Shown here piece by piece: positions 1 through 6,943 of a stretch of 15,568 nucleotides of DNA (position 1 is the stretch's first letter; the number at the start of each line of letters is the position of its first letter). Source of the DNA: GCA-2686265 sp036010965 (GTDB lineage: Bacteria; Planctomycetota; UBA1135; GCA-002686595); NCBI GenBank assembly GCA_036010965.1, contig DASCMO010000024.1:1-15568 (forward strand), in the 5' to 3' direction. A program made the translations under genes and the position numbers. The notes beneath the pieces are model-generated. The model saw nothing but the letters and a program-made list of their open reading frames with translations. It was not told where the DNA came from and did not search any database.

Positions 1-1959
1 CGCGCCGGCAGCCTCGGAGTCGGCGCGCAGTCGCAGACCGCCCTCGGCCAGCAGATCGTCCAGCGCCGCGCTCTGAGCAGGATCGCCAAAGCCCTGCGCC
101 AGGCGGGCCCAGACGGCCACCTCGCCTCGCACGACGGCCAGGTCGATCCAGTAGCCCTCGTGCAAGGCCGCGCCGGCGATGCGTGCCCCGCCGCGTGCAG
201 CGCGGCCGGGCACATCAACGCCGTCGCACCAGACCACGGTCCCGCTCCAGGGCGCACCCAGGTGCTCACCGGAGCGCTCCTCGACCGCGACCACGCGCAG
301 GACCGTCGCGTCCGGCCCGCCGCCCCCCAGGAACTCGCCCAGCAAGGCGAAGCGGCCGATGGCGGCCATCTCGCTCGCCAGGCCGGAAACCGGCTCCCCC
401 GCGGCGCCCCGGCCGCGACGCTCGTCCTCGGGAGAAAAACGCGGGCCGGGATGGACGAGGGTCGCCAGGACGCCGTGCTCGATGCGCGCCGAGGACGTCA
501 GGGCCGCGGCCACGCGTGCCGGCTCCGTCTCGCCCCCCAGCCACTCGTGGGCCCGAGCCAGAAGTGGGGCGAGGTCGGCCAGCAGGGCCTCCAGCGCTCC
601 GGCGGGCGGCGGGGAGTCCGGCGCGGGGCGCTCCAGAGCCACGCCTGGCTGCTCCTCATCCTCCCGCGCCTCCCCGCTCATCAAATCCTCGAAGGCATCC
701 AGCAGGGCGCGTCCGGCCACGGCCCGCTCGCGCAAGGCCAGGGCTGCACCCGGGTCGCGCGGTGCCAGGTGCTCCGCGAACTCGCGCGCCTCGTCGAACC
801 AACCGGCCGCCAGGAGCGCGTCACCGAGGCGGCTCAGGAGAGTCACACTCCCCTCGCCAACTCCCTCCTGCAAGGCGCGCGCCGCCGCGACCAGGGCAGC
901 CAGGCGCGGATCGGTCGGGCGCCCCTCCTCATCGAGCACCTGTGCCGGTAGACCCCCCACCCAGTCCATGACGGCTCCCGCGCCGTCGCCCAGACGAAAG
1001 CGCTGGAGGCGCGACGGTCCGCGCCACTCACCGGGCGCCTCGCCAGCGGAGTGCGCCAGAAGGGCTCGCCCCAGGGCGCGCGCCGAACGGGACAGGAGCA
1101 GCTCGGCGCGCAAGCGCTCGCGCAAGGGGAAAGGACGGGCTGCCAGAGCCAGCTCGAGCTCGTCCCGACCCTCGACGCCCAGGGGCCCTTTCAGCATGAG
1201 GCCCACCAGCGCCGTGAGCTCCCTGTCGGCCAGGTCGGCCTCGCGCAACAGCTCGACCCCGCGCCGGAAACCCGTGCGCATCGCCTCCGGTTGGGACTGG
1301 AGGAGTTCCAGACGCGCGGTCTCGAAGGCCAGCCACTCGAGATCCGTGCGGCCGAGCTCGGGGTCCGTCAGGGCCTCGCGCAAGAGATCCAGAGCCCTCG
1401 CGGAGCGCTCCCCGGCGAGCAGCCAGCGCGCGCGGCTGAGGGTGAACAGGGCCCGCTCCCAGGGATCGCGGGCGCGCGCGACGGCCGCCTGCTCGATGCG
1501 CGCCGCGAGCAGCGGGCGCCCCACGCGCGCCGCCTCGAAGGCGCGGCCGTGGTGAGCCCAGGCCAGGCGTGGATCGAGGCGCAGGGCGCGTTCAAAGTGG
1601 GCGGCACCCCCGGCACCCTCCAGGCGCCCCAGGAGGTAGCGGGCGCGCGCGTCCCGGGGCCGCTCGCTGACGGCATCCCGGCGCGCCTCGAGGGCCTCGA
1701 GTCCGTGCAACCCCTCGCGCGCGAGATCGTCCGCCAGACGCTCTGGAGCCGTCCAGTCCGGAGCCAGGGAACGCGCCTCCGCCAGAGCGTCCAGCAACGC
1801 GCCGTCCGTCGCCGGCGCGCCGTGGCGCTGGAGGTCGCGCGCGCGAGCCAGGGCCAGGGAGGCCGCGGGACTGACCGGCGGCGCACCCTGCGGTGCTCCG
1901 GCGCAGCCGACGAACAAGAGCGCCAGCGCGATCCGGATCTGTCCCATCCCCGCGCCCAT
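1..1959 (-). CDS. TPR-type lipoprotein, C-terminus cut by window edge
   Basis: An uninterrupted minus-strand frame of 653 codons runs from an ATG at 1959 off the left edge, so the C-terminus is missing. The N-terminus is a short lipoprotein signal: hydrophobic IALALLFVGC with the lipid-accepting Cys at residue 19 (Phe at -3 is slightly atypical). A second in-frame ATG at 1947 gives an equally good signal with Cys15, and no clear Shine-Dalgarno decides between them. Residues about 90-135 (ARYLLGRLEG, then FERALRLDPRLAWAHHGRA) look like tetratricopeptide helices. The following 200 residues are Ala/Leu/Arg-rich helices that probably continue an alpha-solenoid. The last 150 visible residues are more mixed and may form a separate domain; I recognise no catalytic motif. 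The likely role is an outer-membrane or periplasmic scaffold, inferred only from the signal and the repeats. It is transcribed divergently from the exported-protein operon at 2046. Confidence 0.8.
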   Translation of the reverse strand, partial: MGAGMGQIRIALALLFVGCAGAPQGAPPVSPAASLALARARDLQRHGAPATDGALLDALAEARSLAPDWTAPERLADDLAREGLHGLEALEARRDAVSERPRDARARYLLGRLEGAGGAAHFERALRLDPRLAWAHHGRAFEAARVGRPLLAARIEQAAVARARDPWERALFTLSRARWLLAGERSARALDLLREALTDPELGRTDLEWLAFETARLELLQSQPEAMRTGFRRGVELLREADLADRELTALVGLMLKGPLGVEGRDELELALAARPFPLRERLRAELLLSRSARALGRALLAHSAGEAPGEWRGPSRLQRFRLGDGAGAVMDWVGGLPAQVLDEEGRPTDPRLAALVAAARALQEGVGEGSVTLLSRLGDALLAAGWFDEAREFAEHLAPRDPGAALALRERAVAGRALLDAFEDLMSGEAREDEEQPGVALERPAPDSPPPAGALEALLADLAPLLARAHEWLGGETEPARVAAALTSSARIEHGVLATLVHPGPRFSPEDERRGRGAAGEPVSGLASEMAAIGRFALLGEFLGGGGPDATVLRVVAVEERSGEHLGAPWSGTVVWCDGVDVPGRAARGGARIAGAALHEGYWIDLAVVRGEVAVWARLAQGFGDPAQSAALDDLLAEGGLRLRADSEAAGA

Positions 1960-2045
1960 CCGCCCGTTGTAGTGCCCCGGACCCCCTAGGGCCAGGGACG
2001 CGGCGTTTCCTTGCCGCCGAGAGCTCCAAGGCACAGACTGCTCAC
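1960..2045. promoter_or_regulatory. Divergent intergenic region, probable back-to-back promoters
   Basis: These 86 bases separate the divergent starts of the TPR lipoprotein (minus) and the thioredoxin-like gene (plus), so promoters for both must lie here or just inside the genes. I find no convincing -35/-10 pair on either strand. No Shine-Dalgarno precedes the plus-strand ATG at 2046. Confidence 0.3.
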
Positions 2046-3179
2046 ATGGCTTCTCCGCTCCGCATCCTCGGCGGATGCCTCGCCATCTGGTGTGCGCTGT
2101 GCGCACTGCCGATGGCGGCTCCTCTCGCACCCTTCGAGGGCGCGCAACGCCAGAAGGGCAAGCAGCCGACCCTCGTCCCCTTCCGCGGGGACCTGGACGC
2201 AGCGCGACGCTCCGCGCGCGAGCGCAACGTCCCGATGGTCTTCCACGTGATCCTTGAGGGCGAGGATCAGAACGACGACTACCGCAGGCAGGTCCTCCCG
2301 AACAAGGACCTGATCGTACTCAGCCAGCGTGCCCTGGTGATCGTCTCGAACAACGGCCAGCACGACCTGCGCATGGTCAAGGAGAAGGTCGAGGGCGTGA
2401 CCGTCGAGCGGCAAGTCTGCTCGGTCTACCCGATGTTCGAGAACTGCCACCAGCATCGGGCGACCTGGGACGCGCTCTACCACGAGATGAAGGGCGAGGA
2501 TGGCAACCTCTATTGTCCGCAGATCCGGATCTCCATGCCGGACGGTTCGGAGGTCTACCGCTACGCCTCCGACCCGCCGCCGATCGGCACGGTCCTCGCG
2601 CAGCTCGCACGAGCCCAGAAGGAGGCCGGCCCCGGCCTGACCGCCGGCGAGCTGTTGCACATCAAGCGTGCCCTGGCCGACGGAGCACGCTGCCTGGACG
2701 GCGAGCTCTGGCCGGGCGCCTGGCGCGCACACAGCGCCGTACTCGAGGTCCTCTCCAAGGGCGCCTTTGCGGACGAGGCCCGCGAGGGGGCCGAACGAGC
2801 CCTCGCGGGGCTCGATGCAGAGATCGAAGAAACCCGCAAGCTGCTGGTTCCCGGCACGGCGGCCGCCGGCTACGCACGGCTGCTTGAGCTCTCGGCCGAC
2901 TGCGTCGAGACCCCGCGCGCCAGACGCTTGGCCGAGCTGATTCGCAAGGCCGAGAGAGACCGCACGATCAAGGAGGAGATCGACACCTGGAAGCTGGCAC
3001 AGAGCGCCGAGAAGCTCTGGAACGACGCCGTGGCGCTCCTCGAGGATGGCCAAGAGCGCAAGGCGGAGCGCATTTTTCGGCGCCTGCTGCGCAAGAAGTA
3101 CGCGGCGACCCCCGCCAGTCGCCGCACGGCCGAGCGCTTCCCCGAGTGGGCCGCCGAGGAGCGCGCCTCCGGCAAGTGA
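2046..3179 (+). CDS. Exported thioredoxin-fold-like protein lacking CxxC, with helical C-terminus
   Basis: The product has 377 residues. ATG 2046 is the only start that puts a signal peptide first (residues 1-25, ending near ALPMAAP); extending upstream in frame adds low-complexity sequence that overlaps the divergent gene's start. Residues about 48-175 resemble the thioredoxin-like proteins that process envelope substrates: GDLDAARRSARERNVPMVFHV fits the usual 'A...A......P.. f.v' helix-strand start, followed by strands at 88-102 and 158-172 (RISMPDGSEVYRY). The redox CxxC is absent where it would be expected (ILEGEDQNDD). Instead Cys125, Cys134, His135, His137 and Cys157 form a loose cluster that could bind metal or make a disulfide. 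Residues about 195-377 are charged helices with a TPR-like flavour (AVALLEDGQERKAERIFRRLL). It is the first gene of a three-gene exported unit, 52 bases before the next start. The fold call is moderate and no function is assigned. Confidence 0.8.
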   Translation: MASPLRILGGCLAIWCALCALPMAAPLAPFEGAQRQKGKQPTLVPFRGDLDAARRSARERNVPMVFHVILEGEDQNDDYRRQVLPNKDLIVLSQRALVIVSNNGQHDLRMVKEKVEGVTVERQVCSVYPMFENCHQHRATWDALYHEMKGEDGNLYCPQIRISMPDGSEVYRYASDPPPIGTVLAQLARAQKEAGPGLTAGELLHIKRALADGARCLDGELWPGAWRAHSAVLEVLSKGAFADEAREGAERALAGLDAEIEETRKLLVPGTAAAGYARLLELSADCVETPRARRLAELIRKAERDRTIKEEIDTWKLAQSAEKLWNDAVALLEDGQERKAERIFRRLLRKKYAATPASRRTAERFPEWAAEERASGK

Positions 3180-3220
3180 GTCACCGCCGACCCGGCGCGC
3201 CCCCCCCGACCAGCCACTGA

Positions 3221-3226
3221 AGAAGG
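3221..3226 (+). promoter_or_regulatory. Shine-Dalgarno AGAAGG for the CxxC-repeat gene
   Basis: AGAAGG lies five bases before ATG 3232. It fixes the start of the Cys-rich protein, although the frame is open much further upstream inside the previous gene. Confidence 0.7.
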
Positions 3227-3231
3227 TCCGC

Positions 3232-4119
3232 ATGATTGCTCGCCGCTATCTTCTCGCGCTCGCGCTCGGTGTCTGCAGCACCGCACTCTTCGCGGTATCT
3301 GCTGACCCGCTCAACCAAGTGCGCCGTAAGCTCCCCGAACCCGCCGTGGATCGCGCCTGGGAGACCGACGCCGAGGGTCTACGCCAGTGGACGGCGTTTG
3401 ACGAACGCTGTGCGCTCTGTCGCGGTGGCAAGACCACCGAGTGCGAGCACTGCAAGGGCTACGAAGACTTGCCTGCTTGCGCCGAGTGTGACCTGACGAA
3501 GAAGGCGGACTGCCGCGCCTGCCGTGGCAGCGGACGTGCCCACGATCCCCTTGAAGCCCTTGTGTGCCCCTACTGCTGGGGGAGCACCTGGTACGGCTGC
3601 AAGCTCTGCAAGACCCGCGGTCGCTACCCGGTAAAGGGCGGCGGGGAGCGGGAACAGAAGTGCGGTGCCTGCAAGACTCGGGGCGCCTTCCTCTGCACGC
3701 CCTGCAAGGGGCTCGGGTTCTTCCCGGCGGCGAAGATCGGCTCGGGTGGACCGGGGGACGCGAAGTTGAAGAACCTCCGCAGCGCACGCGAGAAGCTCGC
3801 CAAGGCCCTCGAAGAGATGAAGGCCTTCGAACCGGTCCACGAGAGCCGCTCCAAGAGCGAGAAGGCCTTCACGAAGGCCATCGATCCGGCGGCGCGCGTG
3901 CTGCCGGCCGTGAAGGGAATGAAGTCGCTGCTAGAGACCTCCCTCAAGGGGCTCGGAAAGGGCGCCGGCTACGTGGGCTACGCCGACTGGGTGGACGCCG
4001 AATTTCTCGAGTTCAAGGACCGCACGGTCTTCTTTCTCCGTCACCAGTTGCTGCTCCTCGACCTGTGTATCGAGCGCGCCGAGTTCAACGAGCAGGTCGG
4101 GAAGCGAGCCCTTCGGTGA
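3232..4119 (+). CDS. Exported protein with eight CxxC motifs (DnaJ-type zinc-finger-like)
   Basis: The product has 295 residues. The start at ATG 3232 is supported by AGAAGG five bases upstream and by the signal peptide it exposes (residues 1-24, YLLALALGVCSTALFAVSA). Residues 60-158 carry eight CxxC motifs at 60-63, 71-74, 83-86, 94-97, 112-115, 123-126, 144-147 and 155-158. Several are followed by a glycine (CRACRGSG, CTPCKGLGF), the CxxCxGxG pattern of the DnaJ cysteine-rich domain and related zinc-binding repeats. No J domain (HPD motif) is present. The rest, about 178-295, is charged and mostly helical, suggesting a binding or oligomerisation region. In known families such motif pairs each bind a zinc ion, so four sites are possible; that is inference. 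An exported version is unusual because the oxidising envelope favours disulfides. The stop overlaps the GTG start of the HtrA-like gene, so the two are probably translationally coupled. Confidence 0.85.
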   Translation: MIARRYLLALALGVCSTALFAVSADPLNQVRRKLPEPAVDRAWETDAEGLRQWTAFDERCALCRGGKTTECEHCKGYEDLPACAECDLTKKADCRACRGSGRAHDPLEALVCPYCWGSTWYGCKLCKTRGRYPVKGGGEREQKCGACKTRGAFLCTPCKGLGFFPAAKIGSGGPGDAKLKNLRSAREKLAKALEEMKAFEPVHESRSKSEKAFTKAIDPAARVLPAVKGMKSLLETSLKGLGKGAGYVGYADWVDAEFLEFKDRTVFFLRHQLLLLDLCIERAEFNEQVGKRALR

Positions 4120-6938
4120 TCGTACCCGCCGGGCTCGCATCGCTGCTGCTGGCCGCCCCGGCAGCAGGCGCCTTCGGAGACAGGGACGCGCCCGCGAACC
4201 CGGTCGAGCGCGCCTTCTCCGCGGTCTGCGACGTCGCCCTGCGCTTCGACGATCCCTCCGGCAACGCCGTGCGCGTCGAGCGCCCCTCCTCCGGCGTCGT
4301 GATCGACCCGCGCGGACTGGTGCTCACGGCCTGGCACCTGGTGGCCGAGGTGCGGGCCGAACCGGACGACTACTGGCTGGAAGTTGCCCTGGATGGCGAG
4401 CCCGCGCGTCGCGCCCGGCTGGTGGCCCACGACGCGCGCACGGACCTGGCCCTCTTGCAGATGGAACTCGAAGAGGGCGAGCGAGTCGCCGCCCTTGCGG
4501 GGGCCGAGGACGCCGCTGTCCGTGCCGGCGCCTGGGTCTGCGCCCTGGGCCTGCCGCGCGGGGAAGCCCACGCCTTCGCGGGGGTGGCACGCCACCCCAA
4601 CGGCCCGGTGAAGCTGCGCGCGGGCGAGCTGGCGGCCGAGGAGTTGCTTCTGGCAGACGCGGCCCTCTTGAAGGAGGTGGACGGCGGACCGCTGATCGAC
4701 GCGCGCGGCCTCCTGCTGGGGATCTGCAACACGTCACACGTGTTCGAACTCCAGCGCGAACCCGAGGAAGGCGAGACGATCGACCTGGGCCACGCCCTGA
4801 TCGTCAACGTCGCCACCCTGCGCGCCACCTTCCCCGGGCGGATCGCCGCCGCGGAGCCGTCGACGCTGACGGGCGCGTCCCTCTCTGACCACCTGGCCGA
4901 CGCCGTCGCGACCGTGGCCGAGGCCGTCGTCGGCGTCTGGGCCGGCGCGGCCGACGCACGCCCCCCCCACCCCAGCCCCGACGATCCCCACGGACGCCAC
5001 CCGCCGGCCGGCCTCGGCTCGGGTGTGCTCATCGATCCCGGCGGTCTGGTCCTGACCCACGCGCGCCTGCTCGCGGGCGCGCCGGAGTCGATCACCGTCT
5101 TCCTGCCCTCAGGCAGCGCCTACCCCGCCTCGATCCTGCAGCTGCGCGGGAGCGGCAACGTGGCCCTGCTGCGCCTGGAGCTGCCCGAGGGCGTGCACCT
5201 GCCCTGCGCGGTCCTCGGAGACTCCGGCGCGGCCGTGCCCGGCGAGGCCCTGGCCGTGGTGGCCGCTCCCTACCCGCGCGCCATGTCCGTCAGCGCCGGA
5301 GTGCTCGCGGCCTGTGAACCGGCCCAGCCCTTGCGCCTCTCCGCCGAGGTGCACGCCGGACAGGCCGGGGCGGCGCTCGTGAACGCGCGTGGACAGGTGA
5401 TCGGCCTCGCGGACCCCGACCTGACCCCGCTCGGCACCAGCACCCAGATCGAGAACGGCCTCTCCCTCGCCACGCCCATCGATCACGTGCGGACCTCCTT
5501 CGCGGCAGCGCTCGAAGAACACGGCGGCCCGGCCAGCCTGCGGGCAGCGCCCGAGCCCGACGAACGCGACGCGCGCCGGCGCGCGCACGGCGTACCGCGC
5601 GTGGTCCGCGCGACGACCGACTCCCTGCTCAACGTGTACGTCAAGGTGTCCGCGCCGAAGGCCGCGGGCTTCGACCCCTTTGGCGGCGAGGAGGCGACCG
5701 CCCGCACCCAGGGCCTGGGATCGGGGGTCGTGATCGACGAGAGCGGCCTGGCCCTGACCAACTGGCACGTGGTGGAGTCCGCCACGCAGCCGGACGGCGC
5801 CCAGCGTGAGGACCACGAGCTGGAGGTCTCCCTGCCGAGCGGCGAGCGCTATGCGGCGCGCGTCCTGAGCACCTCGCGCGACGACGACCTTGCCCTCTTG
5901 CAGCTAGAGCTCGCTGTGGGCGACGACGTTCAAGCGGTGCCGTTCGGCGACTCCGAGGCCCTGCTGGTGGGCGACGCGGTGATCGCGATCGGGAACCCCT
6001 TCGGCCTGGCCAACAGCGTCAGCGCCGGGATCGTATCGACCCTCGACCGGGACACCCGCATCAAGGGTCGTCTGCGTGCACTGAAGGGAATGATCCAGAC
6101 CGACGCCGCCATCAATCCCGGCAACAGCGGCGGCGCCCTGCTCGACCTCGAGGGGCGACTTGTGGGGATCAACTCCGCAGGCAGCAACTGGATCGCAGGG
6201 CGTGGCTTCGCCATTCCGGCCCACCGCATCCGCGCGGTCTTCCGGAAGCGCCTGCTGAGCGCCCAGGGTCTGCGCAGCGCCTACCTGGGGATGGGCGTGG
6301 AGGAGCTGGACGGTCGGGCACTCGTCGCCGACCTGGACCTCGCCGGCCCCGCAGCGCGAGCCGGCATCGTCGGAGGAGACAGGGTCGTGGCCATCGCGGG
6401 CGCTGCGATCGGAAGCCGGGTGGACTTCACGCGCGCCGTGCTCGCCGCGCGCCCAGGCCGGGCGCTCGAGATCGACCTGGAGCGCGCGGGCCGCCCCCTC
6501 GCCTGCGCCCCGATCCCTCTCAGCCACACCGCCTGGACCGTCTACCGCCAGTGCGGCCTGGAACTGGAGGCTGTCGACTACCGCACCGAGACCGACCTGG
6601 TGCGCTCGGCCTCCGTGGACCTCTACCGCGCCTTCACCGGCGACCGAGACGGGTCGCCGCGGGAGCTGATGGCCGGCGCCCTGCGCGTCGTGCGGGTCGA
6701 TCCCGCCGCACGCGACCGGGGGCTGGCGGCCGAACCGGGGGATCTGCTGCTGGGCATCCACTCAACCGAGCGCGGGCTCGACATCGAGCGCACGGCACTG
6801 CGGCGCCTGGAAGGCCTATCGGAGGCCGGCGAGGCCTTCGCTGCACTGGCCACGCTCGAAGGTGGCACGGCCCAGTGCTGGCTGTGGCGTGCAGGCGAGG
6901 TGCTGACCGTGAACGTGCCCGTGAAGCGGCCGCGCTGA
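4116..6938 (+). CDS. HtrA-like protein with three tandem trypsin-fold domains, two degenerate, plus PDZ domains
   Basis: The product has 940 residues from GTG 4116, which overlaps the preceding TGA as GTGA; this start exposes a signal peptide ending near residue 19 (LLLAAPAAGA). Domain 1 (about 30-240) keeps His74 (TAWH) and Asp110 (RTDLALL), but the nucleophile position is Asp189 (EVDGGPL for GNSGGPL). Domain 2 (about 255-475) has lost all three residues: Arg317 (LTHARLL), Asn348 (SGNVALL) and Ala417 (AGQAGAAL). Domain 3 (about 495-715) is a canonical DegP/HtrA protease with His551 (LTNWHVV), Asp591 (DDDLALL), Ser671 (NPGNSGGALL) and the typical GNPFGLANSVSAGIVS stretch. A PDZ domain follows at about 723-800 and a second, more divergent PDZ-like unit at about 850-935. 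Typical HtrA proteins have 350-500 residues and one protease domain. The expected role is envelope serine protease or chaperone activity, with domains 1 and 2 likely substrate-binding, structural or regulatory. It is the last gene of the exported unit and ends 5 bases from a convergent gene. Confidence 0.93.
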   Translation: MIVPAGLASLLLAAPAAGAFGDRDAPANPVERAFSAVCDVALRFDDPSGNAVRVERPSSGVVIDPRGLVLTAWHLVAEVRAEPDDYWLEVALDGEPARRARLVAHDARTDLALLQMELEEGERVAALAGAEDAAVRAGAWVCALGLPRGEAHAFAGVARHPNGPVKLRAGELAAEELLLADAALLKEVDGGPLIDARGLLLGICNTSHVFELQREPEEGETIDLGHALIVNVATLRATFPGRIAAAEPSTLTGASLSDHLADAVATVAEAVVGVWAGAADARPPHPSPDDPHGRHPPAGLGSGVLIDPGGLVLTHARLLAGAPESITVFLPSGSAYPASILQLRGSGNVALLRLELPEGVHLPCAVLGDSGAAVPGEALAVVAAPYPRAMSVSAGVLAACEPAQPLRLSAEVHAGQAGAALVNARGQVIGLADPDLTPLGTSTQIENGLSLATPIDHVRTSFAAALEEHGGPASLRAAPEPDERDARRRAHGVPRVVRATTDSLLNVYVKVSAPKAAGFDPFGGEEATARTQGLGSGVVIDESGLALTNWHVVESATQPDGAQREDHELEVSLPSGERYAARVLSTSRDDDLALLQLELAVGDDVQAVPFGDSEALLVGDAVIAIGNPFGLANSVSAGIVSTLDRDTRIKGRLRALKGMIQTDAAINPGNSGGALLDLEGRLVGINSAGSNWIAGRGFAIPAHRIRAVFRKRLLSAQGLRSAYLGMGVEELDGRALVADLDLAGPAARAGIVGGDRVVAIAGAAIGSRVDFTRAVLAARPGRALEIDLERAGRPLACAPIPLSHTAWTVYRQCGLELEAVDYRTETDLVRSASVDLYRAFTGDRDGSPRELMAGALRVVRVDPAARDRGLAAEPGDLLLGIHSTERGLDIERTALRRLEGLSEAGEAFAALATLEGGTAQCWLWRAGEVLTVNVPVKRPR

Positions 6939-6943
6939 CCGGA

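Noticed and set aside
179..1555. Long plus-strand frames opposite the TPR lipoprotein.
   Set aside because: Their products are Arg/Ser/Pro-rich low-complexity sequence, while the minus frame has a lipoprotein signal and TPR-like helices and stays open for 653 codons.
1893..2045. In-frame upstream extension of the thioredoxin-like gene.
   Set aside because: It overlaps the divergent lipoprotein start and would bury the signal peptide behind about 50 low-complexity residues.
4955..4990. C-rich run in the HtrA-like gene.
   Set aside because: It encodes a Pro/His-rich linker inside trypsin-fold domain 2 and the frame is maintained, so it is not a repeat element or frameshift.
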